The notes under the pieces: model-generated | Databases searched by the model: none | Seen by the model: only the letters and a program-made list of their open reading frames with translations | Told to the model about the DNA's origin: nothing | Position numbers and translations under genes: made by a program | Part shown: positions 1-6,273 of the stretch, one piece after another | Layout: each line of letters begins with the position of its first letter | Position numbering within the stretch: the first letter of the stretch is position 1 | Source of the DNA: JBBCJT01 sp037190665 | Lineage (GTDB): Bacteria > Pseudomonadota > Alphaproteobacteria > Acetobacterales > Acetobacteraceae | Direction of reading: 5' to 3' | Length of the DNA: 7,890 nucleotides | Assembly (NCBI GenBank): GCA_037190665.1 | Contig: JBBCJT010000002.1 | Span: 1-7,890 of the forward strand

Positions 1-531
1 GTCCAGCGCCTTCGCCGCATCGATGGTGGCGCCGGTCATGATCAGCCACCGGGCGCGCGCCATGCCGATCAGGCGCGGCATCAGCGCCGCATGGATCACG
101 GACGGAATGCCGACCTTCACCTCCGGCATCGAGAACCGCGCTGCCGGCGCCGCCACGCGCATGTCGCACGCCATGGCCAGTTCCAGCCCGCCGCCAAGGC
201 ACCATCCCTGGATACGCGCGACCACCGGCGCGGGGAATCCGCGAACGGCTTCGCACAGAGCGTGAAGCCGGCGGATGAAGGCCGCGCCGTTCGATTCATC
301 GAGCCGGGACATCTCGTTGAGATCGGCACCCGCGATGAAGCTGCGGTCGCTGGCCGAAGCGAGCACCAGCGCGCGCAAGCCGCTCTCGCGCGCAAGCTCG
401 CCCAGTCCGGCCGTCACACCTTCGATCACCGGCGCGCTCAGCACCGTCGCCTTGCCGGCATTGACGATGGTGAGCTGGGCGACGCCATCGCGCGGGCGCG
501 TGACGGCGCAGTAGTCGTTCAGCATCGACAC
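1..531 (-). CDS. Enoyl-CoA hydratase/isomerase (crotonase) family protein, partial (C-terminus beyond left edge)
   Basis: The reverse strand from 531 to base 1 is open for 177 codons with no stop, so the C-terminal part lies outside the window. The protein is a crotonase-fold enzyme, expected to hydrate a trans-2-enoyl-CoA or catalyse a related acyl-CoA reaction in the cytoplasm. Seen: an oxyanion-hole segment SFIAGADL at residues 64-71, a second one, WCLGGGLELAM, at 110-120, and the two acidic positions used by classical hydratases, Glu117 and Glu137, 20 residues apart as in that family. The segment after Glu137 reads KVGIPSV rather than the glycine-rich LGxxPGxGGTQR of standard hydratases, so the exact reaction is uncertain. 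GTG at 531 is chosen because AGGAG lies 11 nt upstream; an in-frame ATG at 525 is the alternative. The start is 16 nt after the CoA-transferase stop, implying one transcript. Confidence 0.9.
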   Translation of the reverse strand, partial: MSMLNDYCAVTRPRDGVAQLTIVNAGKATVLSAPVIEGVTAGLGELARESGLRALVLASASDRSFIAGADLNEMSRLDESNGAAFIRRLHALCEAVRGFPAPVVARIQGWCLGGGLELAMACDMRVAAPAARFSMPEVKVGIPSVIHAALMPRLIGMARARWLIMTGATIDAAKALD

Positions 532-542
532 GATCAGATCTT

Positions 543-547
543 CTCCT
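543..547 (-). promoter_or_regulatory. Ribosome binding site of the crotonase gene
   Basis: AGGAG on the minus strand lies in the short gap directly after the CoA-transferase stop codon (550-548). It is 11 nt from the GTG at 531 and 17 nt from the ATG at 525, which favours the GTG start. Confidence 0.6.
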
Positions 548-1762
548 TCAAACGACGGCGCCGTCCGCTCGCAACGCGCCGATCGCATCCGGCGAGAAGC
601 CAAACTCGCCCAGCACCTCGTCCGTATGCTCGCCCAACACGGGCGGCGGCCGGCAGGCGGCTGCCTCGGCGCCGGACAGCATCGGATTGCGCACGTTGGG
701 TATCGCACCGAAGCGGGGATGATCGAGCTGGCGGAGCAGTTGCCGGTGCTGAACCTGCGGGTCGCGGAAGACCTCGTCCAGCGTATTGATGGGTCCCCAT
801 GGCACGCCCGCAGCCTCGAAGCGAGCCACCCAGTCGGCGCGGTCGCGCTCGCGCATGATCGCGGCGACCTCCTGCCGCAGCGCGGGCATGTTCTCGATCC
901 GGCCGGCATTGCGCCGGTAGCGGGCATCCTCCGCCAGATCGGCTCGGCCGGCGGTTTCGCAGAACCGCGCGAACTGCGCGTCGTTGCCGATCGCGAGGAT
1001 CATGTGACCGTCGCGGCAGGCGAACACCTCGTACGGGGCGCAGTTCGGATGCGCGTTGCCGCTGCGCTGCGGCGGCGTGCCGGACAGAAGGTAGTTCATG
1101 TTCTGATTGGCGTTCAGCGCCACCGCGACGTCCAGAAGCGCCAGATCGATATGCTTCCCTTCCCCCGTACGTCCGCGTTCGATCAGCGCCGCCAGCACGG
1201 CCGATGTGGCGTACATGCCCGTCATCAGATCGTTGATGGCGATCCCCGTACGCAGCGGGCCCGCTCCATCCTGACCGTCGGGCACGCCGGTATAGCTCAT
1301 CAGCCCGGCCATGCCCTGGAACACGTAGTCGTAGCCCGGACGATGCGCGCAGGGGCCATCCTGGCCGAAGCCGGTGATCGACACGTGGATCAGGCGCGGG
1401 TTCACCGCGCGCAGTCCTGCATGATCGAGCCCGAACCGCGCCAGCGAGCCGACCCTGAAGTTCTCGATGACGACATCGGCCCACGCTGCCAGCCGCTTCA
1501 CCAGCGCCTGTCCTTCCGGCGTGGCGAAGTCGATGGCGATCGACCGCTTGCCGCGGTTGCAGCAGAGGAAGTAGGCCGAGAGCCGTTCCTGCGTCTCGTT
1601 GACGAGGAAGGGCGGACCCCAGCCGCGCGTGTCGTCCCCCGCCCCCGGCCCTTCGACCTTGATCACGTCGGCGCCCAGATCGGCAAGGTTCTGCGAGCAC
1701 CAGGGCCCGGCGAGGATGCGCGACAGATCGAGGACCTTGATGCCGGCCAATGCAGTGTTCAC
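548..1762 (-). CDS. CaiB/BaiF family (family III) acyl-CoA transferase
   Basis: A family III CoA-transferase, which moves CoA from an acyl-CoA donor to a free carboxylic acid and so activates the acid for catabolism in the cytoplasm. From the GTG at 1762 the protein is 404 aa, the usual size. Seen in order: an N-terminal LDLSRILAGPW segment (residues 11-21), LGADVIKVE (29-37), an IENFRVGSLARFGLD stretch (99-113), the NDLMTG loop whose Asp178 matches the family's catalytic aspartate position, and a C-terminal GEHTDEVLGEFG tail (377-388). The frame is also open from ATG codons at 1834 and 1807, but those add a low-homology, His/Pro-rich leader. GTG 1762 has AGGAG 12 nt upstream and begins just before the conserved fold. 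It heads a minus-strand pair with the crotonase and is divergent from the substrate-binding protein gene. Substrate is not predictable from sequence; the racemase members of the fold are a less likely alternative. Confidence 0.92.
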   Translation of the reverse strand: MNTALAGIKVLDLSRILAGPWCSQNLADLGADVIKVEGPGAGDDTRGWGPPFLVNETQERLSAYFLCCNRGKRSIAIDFATPEGQALVKRLAAWADVVIENFRVGSLARFGLDHAGLRAVNPRLIHVSITGFGQDGPCAHRPGYDYVFQGMAGLMSYTGVPDGQDGAGPLRTGIAINDLMTGMYATSAVLAALIERGRTGEGKHIDLALLDVAVALNANQNMNYLLSGTPPQRSGNAHPNCAPYEVFACRDGHMILAIGNDAQFARFCETAGRADLAEDARYRRNAGRIENMPALRQEVAAIMRERDRADWVARFEAAGVPWGPINTLDEVFRDPQVQHRQLLRQLDHPRFGAIPNVRNPMLSGAEAAACRPPPVLGEHTDEVLGEFGFSPDAIGALRADGAVV

Positions 1763-2000
1763 GGCGGCGGGATTCTCCTGCGTCGGGTGATGATCGTGGC
1801 GGGACATCTGCGCGGGCTGTGCGCGAGGCGCCATGCGAAATCCCGGAACACCGCGTTCGGCGCCGTGAAAGCAGGCGTACCTGTCTTCCAGAATGCCAAA
1901 GGCGGCGTTCAGGGCATTCGCATGGCTGCAGCAGCAGGGCCGACCTAGAGATCGCCCCCAACCGGGCTACCGACCCGGCGGAACGAGGGGGATCGATTCC
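1763..2000. promoter_or_regulatory. Divergent intergenic control region
   Basis: This gap must hold the promoters for the minus-strand CoA-transferase/crotonase pair and the plus-strand substrate-binding protein gene. Seen: a perfect dyad GAAC-N5-GTTC at 1846-1858, TTC-N8-GAA at 1856-1869 sharing its left arm with that dyad, CAGG-N4-CCTG at 1872-1883, and TTC-N2-GAA at 1886-1893. LysR-type regulators usually bind short interrupted dyads containing T-N11-A, and a LysR gene lies 3.3 kb away, so these are candidate operators. No convincing -35/-10 pair could be picked in such GC-rich DNA. If the transferase instead starts at 1834, the region shrinks to 1835-2000 and still contains all the dyads. 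Confidence 0.4.
1775..1779 (-). promoter_or_regulatory. Ribosome binding site of the CoA-transferase gene
   Basis: AGGAG on the minus strand is 12 nt from the GTG at 1762, close to the 11-nt spacing at the following crotonase gene. It lies inside the longer reading frame that begins at 1834, so it supports the shorter protein. Confidence 0.5.
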
Positions 2001-2981
2001 ATGATGCATACGCGGCGCACGCTGCTTCTTGGCGCGGCCGGGACAGCCGGCCTCACCCTGTCGCCGACCCGCAACGCGCACGCGGCCGGCTTCCCGGAAC
2101 GACCGGTGACCATCGTGGTGTCATTCGCGCCCGGCGGAATGACCGACCTCGTCGGACGCCTGCTGGCGACCGAGCTGACGAAGTCGCTGGGCCAGCCTTT
2201 CGTGGTCGAGAACCGTGCCGGCGCGGCGGGTCAGGTCGGAACCGAGTACGTCGCGCGACGGGCACCGGACGGCTACACGCTGCTGATCAGCGCGACCGGC
2301 CATGTCATCGGCCCCGCGGTCCAGACCGTGCGCTACCGGCCTGTCGACGACTTCGCGCCCATCGCACCGCTCGCGCGTGCGCCCAACCTGCTGCTCGTGC
2401 ACAAATCCGTGCCGGCGCAGACCGTGCCGGAGGCGCTGGCGTGGATCCGTTCCCAGCCGGAAGTTCCCTACGGGTCGGCAGGCGTCGGCGGCTCTACGCA
2501 TCTCGCAGGCGAAACGCTGCGTGTGCGCGGCAGGCTGCCCATGGTTCATGTGCCTTACCGTGGCGCCTCGCCGGCGATCACCGATCTGGTGGCCGGTCAG
2601 ATCAAGCTGGCATTCCAGGATTCGATGAGCGCCGCGCCGTTCCTGGCAAGCGGCGACATCCGGGCCATCGCGGTGACCACGTTGGAGCGCAGCGAGCTGT
2701 TCCCCGAAGTGCCGACGCTGCACGAGTCCGGCTTCCCCGGATTCGATCTGTACACATGGCTCGGCTTCTACGCGCCGGCCCGCACCGATGCGGCCATCGT
2801 CCAGCGCCTGAACGAAGAGGCAAGCCGCATCATCACCACACCGGAGGCCCGCGCCTGGCTCCGCCAGAACAACAGCGAACCCGGCGGCGCGCGCTCTCCC
2901 GATGCGTTCCGCGACTTCGTCGCCGCCGAGGTCCACAAATGGGCCGGCGTGGTGCGGGACAGCGGCATCCGCGTGGAATGA
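2001..2981 (+). CDS. Tripartite tricarboxylate transporter (TctC/Bug family) periplasmic substrate-binding protein
   Basis: A Bug-family solute receptor of 326 aa, which captures a small carboxylate or similar organic anion in the periplasm for a TctA/TctB-type permease. Seen: a leader with twin arginines (TRRTLLLG, residues 4-11), a hydrophobic stretch and a likely cleavage after AHA (28); then the family signature FAPGGMTDLVGR (42-53), with Asp49 in the ligand loop; VENRAGAAGQVG (69-80) and PDGYTLL (89-95); later the VPYRG segment and a C-terminal lobe containing EVPTLHESGFPGF. ATG 2001 is preceded by AGGGGG with 9 nt spacing; an ATG at 2004 is equally possible and the frame remains open upstream to 1893. 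No TctA or TctB gene is in the window, so it may work with a permease encoded elsewhere or act only as a sensor. It is divergent from the CoA-transferase, suggesting that both handle the same acid. Confidence 0.93.
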   Translation: MMHTRRTLLLGAAGTAGLTLSPTRNAHAAGFPERPVTIVVSFAPGGMTDLVGRLLATELTKSLGQPFVVENRAGAAGQVGTEYVARRAPDGYTLLISATGHVIGPAVQTVRYRPVDDFAPIAPLARAPNLLLVHKSVPAQTVPEALAWIRSQPEVPYGSAGVGGSTHLAGETLRVRGRLPMVHVPYRGASPAITDLVAGQIKLAFQDSMSAAPFLASGDIRAIAVTTLERSELFPEVPTLHESGFPGFDLYTWLGFYAPARTDAAIVQRLNEEASRIITTPEARAWLRQNNSEPGGARSPDAFRDFVAAEVHKWAGVVRDSGIRVE

Positions 2982-3133
2982 CGGCATGGGGATGACCGCG
3001 GAGTTGCCGGTCGGGAACCACATGCACCGCCTTATCTCGATCCGGCGCACAACGGGTGAGGCCGACCACGATTTCCGCCGTCTCGCCTTGCCGCGGCCGG
3101 TGGCCTGAACGCATCGCAGAGGATCATCGCCGC

Positions 3134-5245
3134 ATGCCATTGGACATCCCTTCCGCTCCGCTGAGCGATTCGGTCGGGTACGCCCGTCATGCCGCGGTCG
3201 CGATCATCACCATCGACAATCCCCCGGTGAACGGGCTGGGGCATAGCGTCCGGCAGGGACTCCTGGCCGGCGTGAAAAAGGCGGCGGATGACCAAGCGGT
3301 CCGGGCCGTCATCATTCGCGGCGCAGGCAGGATGTTCTGTGGTGGAGCCGATATCCGGCAGTTCAACACGCCAGCCGCCTCGGCGGCGCCAACGTCGCGG
3401 CAGGTGGTCGCGGCCATCGAAAGCTCGGCCAAGCCCTTCATCGCGGCGATTCACGGGAATGCACTCGGCGGCGGGCTGGAACTGGCGATGGGCTGTCACT
3501 ACCGGATCGCGGACCGCGCGGCCCGGCTCGGCCTGCCGGAGATCAAGCTCGGCCTACTGCCGGGCGGCGGTGGCACGCAGCGTTTGCCGCGGCTGATCGG
3601 GCTGTCCCCGGCGCTGGGGATGATCCTTGGCGGCAATCCGATCGGCGCGGCACGCGCGGCGGAGCTGGGGCTGGTGGATCGGCTGGCGGATGACGACCTG
3701 CTCGCCGCCGCGCTGGAGTTCGCCAGCGACATCGCCGCGCAGACGGAGCATCCGGTCGCCCGCAACCGGCCGCCACCGCAGGATACGTCCGGCCTCATTG
3801 CGCAGGAGCGTGCGCGCCTGAGCAGCCGCCGGCATCCCGGTGCGGCCGCGCTCGCCTGTCTGAACTGCCTGGACGCCGCCACGCTCATGCCCTTCGAGGA
3901 GGCGCTGACCTACGAACGCTCCCGCTTCGAAGAGCTGGTTGCCGGCGCCGAATCGAAGGCCATCCGCCATCTGTTCTTCGCGGAGCGCGAAGCGGGGAAG
4001 ATTCCGGGCATCACCGGGAAGGTGGAGCCTCTGCCGGTCAATCGCGTCGCGGTCATCGGCGCGGGCACGATGGGCGGCGGGATTGCCATGGCCCTGGTCA
4101 ATGCCGGCATCCCCGTCACCCTGATCGAACGGGAAGCAGCCGCGCTCGACCGCGGGCTTGCCACCATCCGCAAGAACTACGCGATCACCGTCAGCAAGGG
4201 GAAGCTCAGCGCCGAGGCGGTCGCCGAACGCGAGAAGCTGATCACGCCGACCGTGGAACTCTCCGCCGTCGCCGACGCCGATCTGGTGATCGAGGCGGTG
4301 TTCGAGGACATGGAGGTCAAGAAGGCCCTGTTCGACGAACTCGACCGGCTTTGCCGGCCGGGCGCGATCCTTGCGACCAACACCTCGCGGCTGGACGTCA
4401 ACGCGATCGCCTCCGCGACCTCGCGGCCCGAAGCCGTGGTTGGCCTGCACTTCTTCAGCCCCGCCAACGTCATGCGGCTGCTGGAGGTGGTGCGCCCCGA
4501 CAAGGTCGCGCCCGAGGTGATGGCGACCGCCATGGCGTTGGCGCAACACATCGGCAAACTGCCGGTGGTGTCGGGCGTGTGCGAGGGCTTCATCGGCAAC
4601 CGCATGCTCACGCCCTACTGGAAGGAGGCGTGGTTCCTGCTGGAAGAAGGCGCCTCCCCGTCGCAGATCGACAGGGCGCTGCAGGATTTCGGCATGGCAA
4701 TGGGCCCCCTCGCCCTGTCTGACCTCACCGGGCTCGACATCAACTGGGCGGCGCGCAAGCGGCTGGCGCCCACGCGGCCGAAGCATCTGCGCTATTCCCG
4801 CGTGCCGGATCGCATCTGCGAGCTTGGCCGGTTCGGACAGAAGACCGGGGCCGGCTTCTACCGCTATGAGCCCGGCAGCCGCACACCCATCCCGGATCCG
4901 GATATCGACGCGCTGATCGAGGAATGCGCGCGCGAGGCCGGCATCCGGCGTCGCACGGTCACCGACAGCGAGATCGTCGAGCGTTGCATCTACGCGCTGG
5001 TGAACGAAGGCGCGTCGATCCTGAATGACGGCATCGCGCAACGCGCCTCGGACATCGATCTGGTCTACGTCAACGGCTACGGCTTCCCCGCTCATCGCGG
5101 CGGGCCGATGTACCATGCGGACATGATCGGGCTCGCGTCGGTGTTCGCCCGGGTCGAGGCATGGCACGCCGCCGGCGAAGCGCACTGGGCGCCGTGCGAG
5201 CTGTTCCGCAGGCTCGCGACTGAAGGCGGGCAGTTCAACCGGTAG
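3134..5245 (+). CDS. Bifunctional enoyl-CoA hydratase / 3-hydroxyacyl-CoA dehydrogenase (FadB/FadJ-type)
   Basis: A 703-aa fused beta-oxidation enzyme of the cytoplasm: it hydrates 2-enoyl-CoA, then oxidises the 3-hydroxyacyl-CoA with NAD+. The N-terminal crotonase domain (about 10-195) shows the oxyanion segment FCGGAD (68-73), GGGLELAM with Glu116, and LPEIKLGLLPGGGGTQR with Glu136, so both hydratase acids are present. A linker leads to the Rossmann domain with VIGAGTMGGGIA (307-318), NTSRLD (416-421) and the catalytic His439/Glu451 pair, 12 residues apart as in the family, followed by GFIGNR (485-490). Two helical dehydrogenase C-terminal domains follow (about 488-580 and 615-703), the second containing VNGYGFPAHRGGPMY. 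ATG 3134 has GAGGA 10 nt upstream; the frame is open back to 3056 but that extension lacks family-like sequence. A 152-nt gap follows the substrate-binding protein gene, so it may share that transcript or have its own promoter. Confidence 0.95.
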   Translation: MPLDIPSAPLSDSVGYARHAAVAIITIDNPPVNGLGHSVRQGLLAGVKKAADDQAVRAVIIRGAGRMFCGGADIRQFNTPAASAAPTSRQVVAAIESSAKPFIAAIHGNALGGGLELAMGCHYRIADRAARLGLPEIKLGLLPGGGGTQRLPRLIGLSPALGMILGGNPIGAARAAELGLVDRLADDDLLAAALEFASDIAAQTEHPVARNRPPPQDTSGLIAQERARLSSRRHPGAAALACLNCLDAATLMPFEEALTYERSRFEELVAGAESKAIRHLFFAEREAGKIPGITGKVEPLPVNRVAVIGAGTMGGGIAMALVNAGIPVTLIEREAAALDRGLATIRKNYAITVSKGKLSAEAVAEREKLITPTVELSAVADADLVIEAVFEDMEVKKALFDELDRLCRPGAILATNTSRLDVNAIASATSRPEAVVGLHFFSPANVMRLLEVVRPDKVAPEVMATAMALAQHIGKLPVVSGVCEGFIGNRMLTPYWKEAWFLLEEGASPSQIDRALQDFGMAMGPLALSDLTGLDINWAARKRLAPTRPKHLRYSRVPDRICELGRFGQKTGAGFYRYEPGSRTPIPDPDIDALIEECAREAGIRRRTVTDSEIVERCIYALVNEGASILNDGIAQRASDIDLVYVNGYGFPAHRGGPMYHADMIGLASVFARVEAWHAAGEAHWAPCELFRRLATEGGQFNR

Positions 5246-5330
5246 CGGTATCGTCTGCCGCCCGCCGGCCTCCACTGGGGTCACCGGCGTGCTATGCGGC
5301 CGGAGACCGGCTGGCACGGACGATCCGACG

Positions 5331-6263
5331 ATGCGCTATGACCTCACCGACCTGCGGCTGTTCCGCGCCATCGCCGAGGCATCCAGCCTGACCGCCGGCG
5401 CGGCGAAGGTGTTCCTGTCGGCCGGCTCGGCGAGCTATCGCCTCAAGAACCTCGAACACACGGCGGGCACGCGGCTGTTCCTGCGCTCTCCCAGGGGAAT
5501 GGAACTGACGCCAGCCGGCGAGAAGCTGTTGCAGCATGTCGTCCGCGTGATGACGGAACTGGAGGTCATGCATGGCGAGATGACCAGTTTCGCGAAAGGG
5601 GTGCGCGGCAGCATCCGGCTGCTGGCGAACAGCAGCTCGCTGAACAGCTTCCTCCCCTCGGCGCTCGCCGGTTATCTGGCCGCGAACCCGGCGGTGGATA
5701 TCGAGCTGGAGGAAGGCAACAGCGACGACATCGCCCTATCCGTCGCGGACGGCATGGCGGATGTCGGCGTCGTCGCCAGCGACATCGAAACCGGCGCGCT
5801 GCAGACCTTTCCCTTCGCGCAGGACCGGCTGATCCTCGTCACCTCGCGAGGCCACGCACTGGCCGACAGCCCCCCGATCCGCCTGCTCGACGCCCTCGGG
5901 CACGACTTCGTCTGCATGAGTCGTACCAGCAGCAACTTTCATTTCCTGCAGCAGACGGCTCACCGGCTGGGCCGGCACCTGAACGTGCGCATCCACGTGC
6001 ACAATTTCGCGACCGTGCTGCAGCTCGTGGCGGCGGGTGTCGGCATCGCGCTGGTTCCGCGCAGCATCTACCACAAGCTGAACGCCGACATCGCCTGTGC
6101 AGCCGTCGAGTTGACGGACGGATGGGCGGTGCGTCCGCTCAAGATCGTGGTCCGCGATCTTGAGCGGGAATCGGCCTTCGTCCGCGACCTGATCGGGCAT
6201 CTGCTGCGGGAGCCATCCAGCCCCGCACGGGAGCGACACGACTCCCCGGAGGGAAGCGCCTAG
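5331..6263 (+). CDS. LysR-family transcriptional regulator
   Basis: A LysR-type DNA-binding regulator of 310 aa, normally a tetramer that binds upstream of target genes and responds to a small catabolite. Seen: the N-terminal winged helix-turn-helix at about residues 5-64, with LRLFRAIAEASSLTAGAAKV (8-27), SAGSASYRLKNLE (30-42) and the wing SPRGMELTPAGEKLL (53-67). A linker helix follows, then a two-lobed effector domain from about 93 to 290, including GVGIALVPRSI (236-246), a segment typical of the family's lobe hinge. ATG 5331 places the helix-turn-helix at the usual distance from the N-terminus; a GTG at 5289 would add 14 residues. Neither start has a strong ribosome binding site. It sits between the bifunctional oxidation gene and the exporter. 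It is likely a local regulator of the exporter and of the divergent promoters at 1763-2000, although its own upstream gap is only 85 nt. Confidence 0.95.
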   Translation: MRYDLTDLRLFRAIAEASSLTAGAAKVFLSAGSASYRLKNLEHTAGTRLFLRSPRGMELTPAGEKLLQHVVRVMTELEVMHGEMTSFAKGVRGSIRLLANSSSLNSFLPSALAGYLAANPAVDIELEEGNSDDIALSVADGMADVGVVASDIETGALQTFPFAQDRLILVTSRGHALADSPPIRLLDALGHDFVCMSRTSSNFHFLQQTAHRLGRHLNVRIHVHNFATVLQLVAAGVGIALVPRSIYHKLNADIACAAVELTDGWAVRPLKIVVRDLERESAFVRDLIGHLLREPSSPARERHDSPEGSA

Positions 6264-6273
6264 GCTGCCGGCG

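Noticed and set aside
1827..1864. Two GGCGCC copies 32 bp apart in the divergent region
   Set aside because: The spacing is near three helical turns, but GGCGCC is common in DNA of this composition, so this alone is not evidence of an operator.
626..1948. A 440-codon plus-strand frame opposite the CoA-transferase
   Set aside because: Same antisense effect; no family-like motifs, and the minus strand encodes a clear CaiB/BaiF protein.
2986..3108. A 40-codon plus-strand frame in the gap between the substrate-binding protein and oxidation genes
   Set aside because: No convincing ribosome binding site, no recognisable motif and ordinary composition; more likely untranslated spacer.
5263..5289. 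Inverted repeat CGCCGG-N15-CCGGCG between the bifunctional gene and lysR
   Set aside because: Six-base GC palindromes are frequent by chance at this composition and there is no T-run, so I do not call it a terminator.
3554..5317. A 587-codon open frame on the minus strand opposite the bifunctional oxidation gene
   Set aside because: It is a shadow of the high third-position GC of the plus-strand gene: the sequence is rich in Arg/Gly/Ala/Asp/His with no recognisable domain, while the plus strand has a full set of catalytic motifs.
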